DNA of 64,000 bases, from NCBI GenBank assembly GCA_022764505.1, contig JALEQJ010000040.1:53540-117539 (forward strand), in the 5' to 3' direction. The position numbers and the translations under genes were made by a program. The notes below the pieces were generated by a model that did no database searches, was not told the DNA's origin, and saw only the letters and a program-made list of their open reading frames with translations. Source of the stretch: Phocaeicola sp. GTDB taxonomy: Bacteria; Bacteroidota; Bacteroidia; Bacteroidales; Bacteroidaceae. Within the stretch, counting starts at the first letter, position 1; each line of letters opens with the position of its first letter. Below are positions 9,619 through 18,387 of this stretch, in pieces.

Positions 9619-9765
9619 CTATGATACGAAGCATATCTTACAATGACAGCAAGGCTTGCTATCGGTAGCTCCTCCATAACCTATTACTGCACCATTTTGC
9701 ATCATGATGAACAGAAGCAATAAATAAAAAGAGGGATTTTGTAGAAATAACGGATACAACAGCAT
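9619..9765 (-). CDS. Possible 48-aa Cys-rich peptide (speculative)
   Basis: A short open frame on the minus strand starting at ATG 9765, with alternative starts at codons 21 and 22. The first part is hydrophobic, then a double glycine (GYGG) is followed by a tail with four cysteines, ATDSKPCCHCKICFVS. It lies beside the kinase/PqqD/peptidase/ABC operon, so it could be considered as a RiPP precursor, but it is divergent from that operon and sits between it and the MutS-family gene. A 26-codon frame is also open on the plus strand (9643-9723), so chance is a real possibility. I do not recognise the sequence. Confidence 0.22.
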   Translation of the reverse strand: MLLYPLFLQNPSFYLLLLFIMMQNGAVIGYGGATDSKPCCHCKICFVS

Positions 9766-9783
9766 TTATCTCATAAAAAACAT

Positions 9784-9791
9784 TAACTTTG
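9784..9791 (+). promoter_or_regulatory. -7 element for the kinase-PqqD-ABC operon
   Basis: TAACTTTG is an exact TAnnTTTG match about 90 bases before the kinase ATG at 9881. A -33 box at the right spacing is not obvious. It is the best promoter candidate for the five-gene operon. Confidence 0.5.
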
Positions 9792-9880
9792 TAGCTATCA
9801 AAAAAGTGTACCTACTATTTTGAGATAGGTTGCTTTCTACTGTAGAAGCACGTTTTTTTAGATAAACAGCAGAAGAAAAA

Positions 9881-10750
9881 ATGGACAAATTATACTACAA
9901 AGTAGCAGAATGTGTTTTCTGCATTCTTACCCCCGATGCAGGGAAGACCGCTCGGTTACTTCCCTCATTCAAAGACTTTGCCATATCTGCCCCTATCCAA
10001 GAAAGCGAAGTACATTTTGTGTTAAGTGGTGGGCACTCTATAGAAATGCCTACTATGCCTCCACTTGCAGAAGGCAATATTCCGGGTTGGCTCGGTAGTG
10101 AATGCAAAGTGGGAGAAGATACTTATATCCTTGTAAAAACAGATGCAGATACCTATCGGCTGAAAGCGGGGAAAGACTGGCGAGAAATACAGACCAGTTA
10201 TTCTGTAACAGACCCTACCATTCGTTATCTCCTTGCCAAAACATTGTCTATGGCAGTAGGACTTGTCCTCATAGCAGAAGGGGCTACTACCATTCATGCT
10301 TCTGTCATAGAAAAACAAGGAAAAGCCCTCTTGTTTTTGGGGGTAAGCGGCACAGGAAAGAGTACTCACTCGTCCCTTTGGCTCAAATACGTAGAAGGCG
10401 TGAGTTTACTCAATGACGATGAACCCATTATCCGCCTGCTTCCTACAGGAAAAGCTGTAGTGTATGGCACACCTTGGAGTGGTAAAACGCATTGCTACAG
10501 AAATATAGTGGCAGATGTAGTGGCATTGGTACATTTGCACCAGCATCCGGAGAATAAATTAAAACGCCTTTCTATAAAAGACGCAGTAGCCTCATTAGGA
10601 CTTTCCGTTTCTATGCCGGCATCGGATATGTTTTTAGCACAAAAACAATTTGACAATATATGTAATTTGGCGGAACGTATTCCTTTGTACAGCTTAGACT
10701 GTCGTCCGGACAGAGAAGCGGTAGCCCTCACAGAAACACTCATGCCATAG
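9881..10750 (+). CDS. HPr-kinase-like (HprK/PEPCK-fold) kinase of a RiPP-like operon
   Basis: A 289-aa protein whose second half has the HprK/PEPCK P-loop fold: HASVIEKQGKALLFLGVSGTGKST (P-loop GVSGTGKST), then LLNDDEP and YGTPWSGKTHCYRN. It lacks the normal HprK N-terminal domain, and no HPr or sugar phosphotransferase gene is nearby, so carbon regulation is unlikely. Relatives in lasso-peptide clusters phosphorylate the peptide, as described for paeninodin. Here it starts an operon with a PqqD-like protein, nucleotidyltransferase, peptidase and ABC exporter. Phosphorylation of a peptide or small molecule is therefore the favoured but unproven role. Such proteins are sometimes labelled phosphoenolpyruvate carboxykinase because of the shared fold. 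Confidence 0.78.
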   Translation: MDKLYYKVAECVFCILTPDAGKTARLLPSFKDFAISAPIQESEVHFVLSGGHSIEMPTMPPLAEGNIPGWLGSECKVGEDTYILVKTDADTYRLKAGKDWREIQTSYSVTDPTIRYLLAKTLSMAVGLVLIAEGATTIHASVIEKQGKALLFLGVSGTGKSTHSSLWLKYVEGVSLLNDDEPIIRLLPTGKAVVYGTPWSGKTHCYRNIVADVVALVHLHQHPENKLKRLSIKDAVASLGLSVSMPASDMFLAQKQFDNICNLAERIPLYSLDCRPDREAVALTETLMP

Positions 10751-10765
10751 AAAAAGAATAGAACT

Positions 10766-11035
10766 ATGAGAATAAAAGAAAATCTTTACATTCGCCAGAT
10801 AGGAGACGAATATATGATGATAAACAATGGTCCTCTTGGTATGGAGTACTCCAAAGTCATACACCTAAGTGCCTCTGCCGCTTACCTCTTTGAGCAAAGC
10901 CAAGGCAAGGATTTTACCAAAGAAGACTGGATCAATCTCTTGGCAGAACGCTATGATGTAACTTCTGCACAAGCTACTGCAGATGTGGAAAAATTGGTGG
11001 CTACGCTTAAAGAAATGCAAGTCATCTTGGATTAA
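10766..11035 (+). CDS. PqqD-family peptide-binding protein (RRE)
   Basis: An 89-aa protein with the PqqD pattern: an N-terminal beta part (YIRQIGDEYMMINN), then LSASAAYLFEQSQGKDFTKE and the helix AERYDVTSAQATADVEKLVA. PqqD proteins are RiPP recognition elements that bind leader peptides and hand them to modifying enzymes; the lasso-peptide B1 protein is one of them. It follows the kinase by 15 bases and precedes the nucleotidyltransferase by 12. Its presence is the strongest sign that the operon handles a ribosomal peptide. The family call is firm; the partner peptide is not known. Confidence 0.85.
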   Translation: MRIKENLYIRQIGDEYMMINNGPLGMEYSKVIHLSASAAYLFEQSQGKDFTKEDWINLLAERYDVTSAQATADVEKLVATLKEMQVILD

Positions 11036-11047
11036 AGAAGAAAGTAA

Positions 11048-12157
11048 GTGGATAAAATACAAGATTGTTTTTTGCAACTGCTCAGATGGGGACTTTGGAA
11101 AACACCCGTACGAGTGGAAGACTTTGTAGGAATGAATGCTACAGAGTGGGCTCTGTTGTGCAAAATAGCCTATCAACAAGCCTGCGGAGGCATTGTGGGA
11201 GATGCTATTCTTTCTCTTCCCAAAGAAGTACTTCCTCCCAAAGCAGTAGTAGCTCGTCTTATGGCACTCTTGTATCACCTCAAACAGCAAAACGAAATAA
11301 TAGAAGGAAGACTGAAGGAAATAAGCCAAGCTTATACAGAAGCAGGATTATCTTTTCTTTTGCTCAAAGGTTCCGGAATGGCACAGAACTATCCACAGCC
11401 ACACTTACGCGCTCCGGGAGATATAGATCTTTATCTTTACAAAGAAGGAGATTACGACCGTGCCAATGAATGGGCTGTAACCCACGGATATAAAATAGAA
11501 TACAAGGTTCTCTACGAAGCCTGTTACCATTACAAAGAAGTGTCTATAGAAAACCATTTGTTTCTTACTTACTTTGGTAGAAAGAAATACGACAAAGCTT
11601 TACAGCAGATACTCACACCAATCATAGAAAAGCGTACTTTCCAGAAACTAAACATTGCAGGAGCAGAAATAGCAGTCTTGCCTCATACACTCAACGCTGT
11701 ATATCTCTTTCAGCATATATTGCATCATTTCTCTTACTTAGGTATAGGACTACGACAATACTCGGACTGGCTACTTTTCTTACACAGATATAAAGAAGAA
11801 ATAGATAAAGAACAGTTTCTCTATTACGCAAAGAAATTGGATCTTCTGCGCCCTATGCAGCACTTTGCAGAAGTTGCCATAAGATACTTAGGCGCACCTA
11901 CAGATATATTTCCATTCACTCTTACAGGAGATTCTCGCTATGCACTCGTTATCCTGAAAGACTGTTTGAAACAAGGCAATTTTGGGTTCAATGAGTTCCA
12001 AGGTAAAACTTTCAGTAGCAACTTCACCCGCCAATGTTTCTTCTATAGACGTATGATAAAACGTATGTGGCGTATAGGAGGCATATCTCCGGAACACATC
12101 GTATCCAAGTCTTGGGTGTCTATACTGAATCAAGTGAAGAAACTTTTTATTAAGTAA
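11048..12157 (+). CDS. Nucleotidyltransferase-family protein of a RiPP-like operon
   Basis: A 369-aa protein of the uncharacterised nucleotidyltransferase family found beside lasso-type genes. The core is FLLLKGSGMAQNYPQPHLR followed by APGDIDLYL, a GDIDL pair of acidic residues that would bind metal and nucleotide. The rest is helical with a histidine-rich LFQHILHHFSYLGIGLRQYSDW segment. It starts at GTG 11048, twelve bases after pqqD. By analogy with clusters that contain both a kinase and a nucleotidyltransferase, it may add a nucleotidyl group or extend a phosphate on the product, but the reaction is unknown. Confidence 0.75.
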   Translation: MDKIQDCFLQLLRWGLWKTPVRVEDFVGMNATEWALLCKIAYQQACGGIVGDAILSLPKEVLPPKAVVARLMALLYHLKQQNEIIEGRLKEISQAYTEAGLSFLLLKGSGMAQNYPQPHLRAPGDIDLYLYKEGDYDRANEWAVTHGYKIEYKVLYEACYHYKEVSIENHLFLTYFGRKKYDKALQQILTPIIEKRTFQKLNIAGAEIAVLPHTLNAVYLFQHILHHFSYLGIGLRQYSDWLLFLHRYKEEIDKEQFLYYAKKLDLLRPMQHFAEVAIRYLGAPTDIFPFTLTGDSRYALVILKDCLKQGNFGFNEFQGKTFSSNFTRQCFFYRRMIKRMWRIGGISPEHIVSKSWVSILNQVKKLFIK

Positions 12158-12179
12158 ATAGAGAGGCTAACTACGTCTT

Positions 12180-12644
12180 ATGAACAAGTTTCTGTACATA
12201 GAAAACGATATTTTTTTAGCAGAAATCGTCCTACAAATAAAAGAGGGGAATAAGACTGTTATCATAGCAAGAGGCAATAGTATGCGTCCCTTCATTATGG
12301 ATCGCAGAGACCAACTGATTCTTGCTCCTGTCCAAACAGAAAACCTACACGTAGGACAATGTGTCTTGGCTACTACGAATTTAGGGAAAATCGTATTGCA
12401 TCGTATCATAAAGAAGCAAGGAGACCAACTGACACTCTGTGGAGATGGAAATTGGAATCAACTGGAATATACCTCTACTCACGAAGTGCTGGGCGTGCTA
12501 CACGGTGTCATCAGAAAAGGAAGAACTTATTACTGCACAGGACGAGTCTGGAGATTCTACTCGTGGTGCTGGACGAAACTATACCCCATCAGACGATGGT
12601 TGATAGGGATAGACTATAGGACATTAAGAAAATGGAATATGTAA
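12180..12644 (+). CDS. S24/S26-family (signal-peptidase-like) peptidase
   Basis: A 154-aa protein with the catalytic serine motif GNSMRPFI near residues 40-47 and a second motif GKIVLHRII near residues 77-85, followed by LCGDGN. The HR pair at the second motif resembles SipW-like signal peptidases, which use His where most bacterial enzymes use Lys. A clear N-terminal membrane anchor is not seen. In this operon it could cut a leader peptide before export by the ABC protein, whose gene overlaps its end by 13 bases. Substrate is inferred from context only. Confidence 0.72.
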   Translation: MNKFLYIENDIFLAEIVLQIKEGNKTVIIARGNSMRPFIMDRRDQLILAPVQTENLHVGQCVLATTNLGKIVLHRIIKKQGDQLTLCGDGNWNQLEYTSTHEVLGVLHGVIRKGRTYYCTGRVWRFYSWCWTKLYPIRRWLIGIDYRTLRKWNM

Positions 12645-14311
12645 AAGAGAAACATAACTTAGGGGAATGGGGCGAGTGGAAAGCGGCTTTGGCTTATCTC
12701 TATCGCATCAGCAAAGGACAACGTAAGCGCATTCTTATCACTTGTATGGCAGGTATAGCAGAAGCCATTTTTTCATTGGCTTTTGTATATGCATCTAAAC
12801 TGATTATAGATATAGCTACAGGCTCTACCTCCGGCTTTTGGTGGAAAGCAGGACTTTGGGCTCTTTTTTTTCTTATCCTGAGGTTGATACTTACCGGCAT
12901 CAACACGTGGTACACCAACAGAATGGAAGTAGAATCTGCCAATAACTTACGCAGAACACTCTTTATGCAACTCCTCAAAACACAATGGAACGAGGCAGAA
13001 AAATTTCATTCGGGCGACCTTATCAATAGAATAGAGCAAGATGTAAACAAGGTTGTCAGCCTCATAACCGTATCCGTACCTGCCCTCATCGTTACTATTG
13101 TACGTTTTTCTGCCGCCTTTTCCTTATTCTTCTTCTTAGACAAGGTCTTGCCTTGGATTACACTTGGGATTCTTCTGCTGTGTATTCCTTTGGCACGTAT
13201 TTATACTCGTTATATGCGACAATACACACGTACCATTCGTAAGCAGGACAGTAAGATACAGTCTTTGGTACAAGAAAGCCTACAATACAGAACTGTCGTA
13301 AAAACACTGGAAAGAGATGCGTGGAGCATAGACCAACTGCACAATTTGCAAGAAGACCTAAGGGAACAAGTTAATAAAAGAACCGTCTTTTCCGTATTCT
13401 CCAATGTGAGTCTATCTCTTGCGTTTTGGGGAAGTTACTTGGCAGCCTTCATCTGGGGAGCTATCAAGCTACAAACAGGAGGTATTACCTTTGGTACGAT
13501 GACTGCTTTTATCCAATTATCCGGTAGATTACAGCGACCTGCTATGGATATGTCTCGCTTGGCACCTACTTTCGTAGATGTACTTACAGCCATAGAGCGT
13601 TTGCAAGAGTTAGAAAGTTTACCGGAAGACGAGCGCAATACCCCTATTCGTTTCGGCACAGCACCACAAATCTATGTAGAAGGGGTTTCCTTCTCTTATG
13701 GAGAAGAAGAACCTATAGTGATGGAGAACTTGTCTTTAGAGTTTCCAGCAGGCAGTCGTACAGCTATTGTAGGGAAAACAGGCGCAGGAAAGACCACCCT
13801 TATACGATTACTCTTGGGACTGATGTCTCCACAAGCAGGAAAAATACGCTTAGTAGGTACAGACACAGACGGGGAAAACAGAGATGTACCCATCTCCGTA
13901 GATACCAGAGGAAACTTTGTCTATGTACCACAAGGCAACACTCTCTTCAGTGGAAGTATAAAAGACAATTTGCTGATGGGAAAACCTGAAGCCACAGACG
14001 AAGAGCTATACACAGCTCTACATATAGCTGTAGCAGACTTTATAGAAGAATTACCCGATGGTATTCATACCCTGCTGAATGAAAAAGGAGGAGGGCTCAG
14101 CGAAGGGCAGGCACAGCGCATTGCGATAGCCCGCTCTTTATTACGTCCCGGAAATATTATGCTGTTCGATGAGGCTACTTCTGCCCTTGACACCCATACA
14201 GAAGCTCAATTTATGGAGAATCTTGCCACTCACTGCCAAGGTAAAACCTGTATTTTCGTAACGCATCACCCCGAGCTGGCGAAACTCTGCGAACGCACCT
14301 ACAAACTATAG
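12632..14311 (+). CDS. ABC exporter (fused permease and ATPase)
   Basis: A 559-aa type IV ABC exporter half-transporter. Six membrane segments fall in about residues 30-300. The ATPase follows, with Walker A GKTGAGKTT near residues 383-391, signature LSEGQAQR, Walker B IMLFDEATSALD and switch VTHH. No C39 peptidase domain is fused at the N-terminus, so leader removal would need another enzyme, such as the adjacent S24/S26 peptidase. The start overlaps that peptidase by 13 bases, which suggests coupling. In lasso-type clusters the matching D protein exports the mature peptide and gives self-immunity. The operon ends at a terminator after 14345. Confidence 0.88.
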   Translation: MEYVKEKHNLGEWGEWKAALAYLYRISKGQRKRILITCMAGIAEAIFSLAFVYASKLIIDIATGSTSGFWWKAGLWALFFLILRLILTGINTWYTNRMEVESANNLRRTLFMQLLKTQWNEAEKFHSGDLINRIEQDVNKVVSLITVSVPALIVTIVRFSAAFSLFFFLDKVLPWITLGILLLCIPLARIYTRYMRQYTRTIRKQDSKIQSLVQESLQYRTVVKTLERDAWSIDQLHNLQEDLREQVNKRTVFSVFSNVSLSLAFWGSYLAAFIWGAIKLQTGGITFGTMTAFIQLSGRLQRPAMDMSRLAPTFVDVLTAIERLQELESLPEDERNTPIRFGTAPQIYVEGVSFSYGEEEPIVMENLSLEFPAGSRTAIVGKTGAGKTTLIRLLLGLMSPQAGKIRLVGTDTDGENRDVPISVDTRGNFVYVPQGNTLFSGSIKDNLLMGKPEATDEELYTALHIAVADFIEELPDGIHTLLNEKGGGLSEGQAQRIAIARSLLRPGNIMLFDEATSALDTHTEAQFMENLATHCQGKTCIFVTHHPELAKLCERTYKL

Positions 14312-14344
14312 CCTATAACACTTCTTATAGCTGTTTCTACTGTA

Positions 14345-14369
14345 GACACCTTGTTCGTGCAGGTGTTTT
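14345..14369 (+). terminator. Terminator hairpin after the ABC exporter
   Basis: GACACCT and AGGTGTTTTC flank a short loop around 14345-14369. The hairpin overlaps the -33 part of the promoter of the next gene, so the two signals share bases. Confidence 0.55.
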
Positions 14370-14380
14370 CGTTATATTTG
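14351..14380 (+). promoter_or_regulatory. Promoter of the K+/H+ antiporter gene
   Basis: TTG at 14351-14353, a 19-base spacer, then TATATTTG at 14373-14380, an exact TAnnTTTG box. The ATG at 14418 is about 38 bases downstream. Confidence 0.7.
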
Positions 14381-14417
14381 TAACTACTATTATGCTTACT
14401 CTATCACATATTTGTAT

Positions 14418-15896
14418 ATGATTATATCCCCCGAAATTGCTTTCCTCGTAGGTTCTCTTTTAGTATATGTAAGTATATTAGCCGGTCGTACAGGCTATAA
14501 AATAGGTGTACCCGTCCTGCTTTTCTTCTTGTTGGTAGGTATGCTTTTTGGGCAAGATGGTATAGGACTTCAGTTTGATAGTGCCGAGCACGCACAGAGT
14601 TTAGGTATGGTGGCTATGAGCATCATTCTATTCGCCGGTGGTATGGACACACAGTTTAAGGACATACGAACAGTATTGAAACCCGGCATTGTGCTTTCTA
14701 CAGTGGGTGTCTTACTTACAGCCCTGTTTACGGGGCTTTTTATCTGGGGATTGTCCGGTTTTTCGTGGTCAGGTATTCATTTTTCTTTCTTGGGTGCCTT
14801 GTTGCTGGCAGCCACGATGTCTTCTACAGATGCAGCCTCTGTCTTTGCTATATTGAGTTCTCAGCGTTTGCATTTGAAGCAAAACCTGCGCCCTATGCTG
14901 GAATTGGAAAGTGGCAGTAATGACCCTGTAGCCTATATGCTTACTATTCTCCTGATACAAATACTGCAATCCGGCGATTTGAGCGTCTGGGATATAGCCT
15001 TCACTTTTGTAGTCCAATTCCTTGTAGGTGGCTTAGCCGGCTATTTCTTTGGTTGGTTGGCAGTAAAGAAAATCAATAAGCTCAATATAGACAATCAGGC
15101 ACTTTATCCTATCCTTTTGCTTTCTATGGTAGGACTGACCTTCTCTATCACTACGGTACTCAAAGGAAATGGCTACTTGGCTGTGTATATAGCCGGTATG
15201 ATGGTGGGCAATAACAAAATAGCCTATAGAAAAGAAACCTATACGTTTATAGATGGTATCTCGTGGCTGTTCCAAATTATTATGTTCTTGGTCTTAGGTT
15301 TATTGGTAAACCCACACGAACTGACCAACGTAGCCTTGGTATCTGTCTTGATTGGTATCTTTATGATTGTGGTAGCTCGTCCTGCCACAGTGTTCCTCTG
15401 CCTGCTCCCTTTCCGCAACTACACCTTCAAAGCCAAGAGCTTTATCTCGTGGGTAGGATTGAGAGGAGCTGCACCCATTGTCTTTGCTACCTATCCTGTA
15501 GTGGCAAAGATAGAAGGAGCGCACGTACTCTTTAATATCGTATTCTTCATTACTCTACTCTCCCTCTTGATACAAGGTACCACCGTAGCCTTGGCAGCCA
15601 ACAAAATGGAGCTTTCTCTTCCTGCACCCAAAGAAGGAAATGAATTTGGCGTAGAAATACCGGAAGAAATAGGTTCAGACCTGCACGATCTGACCATTAC
15701 GGCAGAAATGCTCGCTACCGGAGATACGCTGAAAGATATGAATATCCCCAAAGGTACTTTGGTCATTATGATCAAGCGAGACGAAGACATATTGATACCC
15801 AATGGCACACTGCGTTTACAAGAAGGCGATAAACTATTGGTCATCACGGAAAGAGATGCAGAAGAAGCTCCTCTCCTCTCCCAACAACAAGAATAA
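14418..15896 (+). CDS. Potassium/proton antiporter (CPA1, NhaP2/CvrA type)
   Basis: A 492-aa membrane protein with about 12 hydrophobic segments in residues 1-395 and the CPA1 motif ATMSSTDAASVFAILSSQ that carries the ion-binding acidic residue. The last 85 residues (from about EIGSDLHDLTITAEML to GDKLLVITE) form a TrkA-C/RCK-C regulatory domain. That combination is typical of the K+/H+ antiporter NhaP2/CvrA, which exports potassium or sodium in exchange for protons. I use ATG 14418 (MIISPEIAF); a TTG two codons upstream is also in frame. It is transcribed alone from its own promoter. Confidence 0.87.
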   Translation: MIISPEIAFLVGSLLVYVSILAGRTGYKIGVPVLLFFLLVGMLFGQDGIGLQFDSAEHAQSLGMVAMSIILFAGGMDTQFKDIRTVLKPGIVLSTVGVLLTALFTGLFIWGLSGFSWSGIHFSFLGALLLAATMSSTDAASVFAILSSQRLHLKQNLRPMLELESGSNDPVAYMLTILLIQILQSGDLSVWDIAFTFVVQFLVGGLAGYFFGWLAVKKINKLNIDNQALYPILLLSMVGLTFSITTVLKGNGYLAVYIAGMMVGNNKIAYRKETYTFIDGISWLFQIIMFLVLGLLVNPHELTNVALVSVLIGIFMIVVARPATVFLCLLPFRNYTFKAKSFISWVGLRGAAPIVFATYPVVAKIEGAHVLFNIVFFITLLSLLIQGTTVALAANKMELSLPAPKEGNEFGVEIPEEIGSDLHDLTITAEMLATGDTLKDMNIPKGTLVIMIKRDEDILIPNGTLRLQEGDKLLVITERDAEEAPLLSQQQE

Positions 15897-15976
15897 AATA
15901 CGTTTTCTTCCTCTTCTTCCTCTCCCTTGCGCACATAATATCCACAGAAGTAGATAGATACTCGGAAAAGTCGCTG

Positions 15977-15984
15977 TATCTTTG
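15977..15984 (+). promoter_or_regulatory. -7 element for metG
   Basis: TATCTTTG is an exact TAnnTTTG match about 85 bases upstream of the metG ATG. No good -33 box is visible. Confidence 0.5.
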
Positions 15985-16069
15985 TGCTGTCTTTCGTCTA
16001 CATAGCGTGCAGACGAGAGCATAGAGAGATATTATCATCACCATAGAAATATATTTCCGAAGAAAGAAG

Positions 16070-18109
16070 ATGGAAAAACAATTCAAAAGAACGACCGTTA
16101 CATCAGCCTTGCCTTATGCCAATGGCCCTGTACATATAGGTCATTTAGCGGGAGTGTACATTCCTGCAGATATTTACACCAGATATTTACGTTTGAAGAA
16201 GCACGATGTACTGTTTATAGGTGGCTCGGACGAGCACGGGGTACCTATTACTATCCGTGCAAAAAAAGAAGGAGTAACACCACAAGACATCGTAGACCGC
16301 TACCATACCCTCATCAAAGATTCCTTTGAAGAGTTCGGCATCTCTTTTGATACGTATGGACGTACTTCTTCCCAAGTACATCATAAACTGGCTTCGGATT
16401 TCTTCCGCAAGCTCTACGAAAAAGGAGAATTCTTAGAAAAAACCACATTACAATATTACGATGAGGAAGCCAAAACTTTCTTGGCAGACCGATATATTAC
16501 GGGAGAATGCCCACGCTGTCATTCGGAAGGTGCTTATGGCGACCAATGCGAGAAATGTGGCAGTACACTTTCTCCGGAAGAGCTCATCAATCCTAAGAGT
16601 GCCATCAGTGGCAGCAAGCCCGTACAAAAAGAAACGACACATTGGTATTTGCCTTTGGACAAACACGAAAACTGGTTGCGCCAATGGATTTTGGAAGACC
16701 ACAAAGAATGGCGTCCCAACGTGTATGGACAATGCAAGAGCTGGTTGGATATGGGGCTACAGCCACGTGCCGTAAGTAGAGATTTGGATTGGGGTATCCC
16801 TGTACCTGTAGAAGGAGCAGAAGGAAAAGTTCTGTACGTATGGTTTGATGCACCTATTGGCTACATCTCCAACACCAAGGAATTACTGCCGGATACGTGG
16901 GAAAAATGGTGGAAAGACCCGGAAACACGCTTGGTACACTTCATCGGGAAAGACAATATAGTCTTCCACTGCATCGTTTTTCCTGCTATGCTCAAGGCAG
17001 AGGGTAGCTACATACTACCGGACAATGTCCCCAGCAATGAGTTCCTGAACTTGGAAGGCGATAAAATTTCCACTTCCCGAAATTGGGCGGTTTGGTTACA
17101 CGAGTATCTCCAAGATTTCCCGGGAAAACAAGACGTATTACGCTACGTACTTACCGCCAATGCACCGGAAACCAAAGACAACGACTTTACTTGGAAAGAC
17201 TTCCAAGCCAGAAATAACAACGAACTGGTAGCCGTATATGGCAACTTTGTAAACCGTGCTTTGGTACTTACACACAAATACTTCGGTGGTATAGTACCTA
17301 CCTGTGGTACACTCTCTGCATACGACGAAGAAACACTGCAAGAGTTCTCTGCCGTAAAAACAGAAGTGGAACGCCTCTTGGAACACTATAAATTCCGCGA
17401 TGCACAAAAAGAAGCTATGAACTTGGCACGCATAGGAAATAAATACCTGGCAGATACAGAACCTTGGAAAATAGCCAAGACAGACTTGCCACGTGTAGCC
17501 ACCATCTTAAATATAGCTCTCCAGCTTGTAGCCAATCTTAGCATAGCTTTTGAGCCTTTCTTGCCTTTTAGCTCTGCAAAACTCAGAAAGATGCTCAATA
17601 TGCCTACTTGCGACTGGGAACTTCTGGGAAGTACAACTCTACTGAAAGAAGGCGATAAACTCAATCCTGCCGAGCTCCTATTTGAAAAGATAGAAGACGC
17701 TGCGATAGAAGCACAAGTACAGAAATTATTGGATACAAAAAAAGCCAATGAAGAAGCCAATTATAAGGCAAATCCTATCCGTGAAAACATTGCCTTCGAT
17801 GATTTCTTGAAATTGGACATCAGAGTAGGAACAGTATTAGACTGTCAGAAAGTACCCAAAGCAGACAAATTACTCCAATTCCGTATAGAAGACGGACTGG
17901 AACAGCGTACCATCGTTTCCGGTATTGCACAGCATTATGCACCGGAAGACCTCATCGGTAAGCAAGTTTGTTTCATCGCCAATCTGCCTCCACGTACCCT
18001 CAAAGGTATTACTTCGGAAGGTATGATTCTCAGTGCAGAGAATGCAGATGGAAAACTCTCTGTCATTATGCCGGAAAAAGCAGTGAAACCGGGTAGTGAG
18101 GTGAAGTAA
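16070..18109 (+). CDS. metG: Methionyl-tRNA synthetase with C-terminal tRNA-binding domain
   Basis: A 679-aa class I synthetase that charges tRNA-Met. The HIGH motif is in [18 protein letters not shown] at the N-terminus, the zinc knuckle is [18 protein letters not shown], and the KMSKS-equivalent loop reads DKISTSRN near residue 335. The last 105 residues (from [20 protein letters not shown]) are the EMAP/Trbp111-type tRNA-binding domain that makes many MetRS dimeric. Length and all key motifs are normal. It is monocistronic, with a promoter box at 15977 and a strong terminator at 18138. Confidence 0.97.
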   Translation: MEKQFKRTTVTSALPYANGPVHIGHLAGVYIPADIYTRYLRLKKHDVLFIGGSDEHGVPITIRAKKEGVTPQDIVDRYHTLIKDSFEEFGISFDTYGRTSSQVHHKLASDFFRKLYEKGEFLEKTTLQYYDEEAKTFLADRYITGECPRCHSEGAYGDQCEKCGSTLSPEELINPKSAISGSKPVQKETTHWYLPLDKHENWLRQWILEDHKEWRPNVYGQCKSWLDMGLQPRAVSRDLDWGIPVPVEGAEGKVLYVWFDAPIGYISNTKELLPDTWEKWWKDPETRLVHFIGKDNIVFHCIVFPAMLKAEGSYILPDNVPSNEFLNLEGDKISTSRNWAVWLHEYLQDFPGKQDVLRYVLTANAPETKDNDFTWKDFQARNNNELVAVYGNFVNRALVLTHKYFGGIVPTCGTLSAYDEETLQEFSAVKTEVERLLEHYKFRDAQKEAMNLARIGNKYLADTEPWKIAKTDLPRVATILNIALQLVANLSIAFEPFLPFSSAKLRKMLNMPTCDWELLGSTTLLKEGDKLNPAELLFEKIEDAAIEAQVQKLLDTKKANEEANYKANPIRENIAFDDFLKLDIRVGTVLDCQKVPKADKLLQFRIEDGLEQRTIVSGIAQHYAPEDLIGKQVCFIANLPPRTLKGITSEGMILSAENADGKLSVIMPEKAVKPGSEVK

Positions 18110-18137
18110 TTCATTTTTACCTCTCTTCATTTATATC

Positions 18138-18181
18138 AAACAGGTTGCGTAGTAAATCATATTTCTACACAACCTGTTTTT
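18138..18181 (+). terminator. Terminator after metG
   Basis: AAACAGGTTG (18138-18147) pairs with CAACCTGTTT (18170-18179), with further pairing in the inner part (GTAG/CTAC), followed by T residues. Confidence 0.85.
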
Positions 18182-18220
18182 ATTTTCCCCTCATCTGCTC
18201 CAAAATTCTATTCCTCACCT

Positions 18221-18281
18221 AAGTTTATACAAGCTTCCACTATGGTTTATATAAACTTCCATAGAAGTTTGCATAAACTGC
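18221..18281. repeat. Dispersed TTTATATAAA-type repeat, copy A
   Basis: Three degenerate copies of AAGTTTATATAAAC at roughly 22-24-base spacing, in alternating orientation because the core GTTTATATAAAC is its own reverse complement. Similar blocks occur at 29781-29835 and 47481-47554, all in intergenic DNA. Confidence 0.5.
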
Positions 18282-18314
18282 GGTAGGAAACAGAGATAAG
18301 GAAAGAGAAAGAAA

Positions 18315-18354
18315 AAACCGTGTGCTAAACCCCAAAAAGTTTAGCACACGGTTT
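18315..18354 (-). terminator. Terminator for the minus-strand unit ending at 18388
   Basis: A perfect 16-bp stem, 18315-18330 with 18339-18354 (core CCGTGTGCTAAAC), with an 8-base loop. On the minus strand it is followed by a run of T. Confidence 0.85.
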
Positions 18355-18387
18355 CTATTATTTATAAATACTCTTTTTGTTGAGAGG

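Noticed and set aside
9881..10750. Reading the kinase as phosphoenolpyruvate carboxykinase or as a true HPr kinase
   Set aside because: It is only 289 aa, far shorter than PEPCK, lacks the HprK N-terminal domain, and sits with PqqD-like and exporter genes rather than with sugar transport genes.
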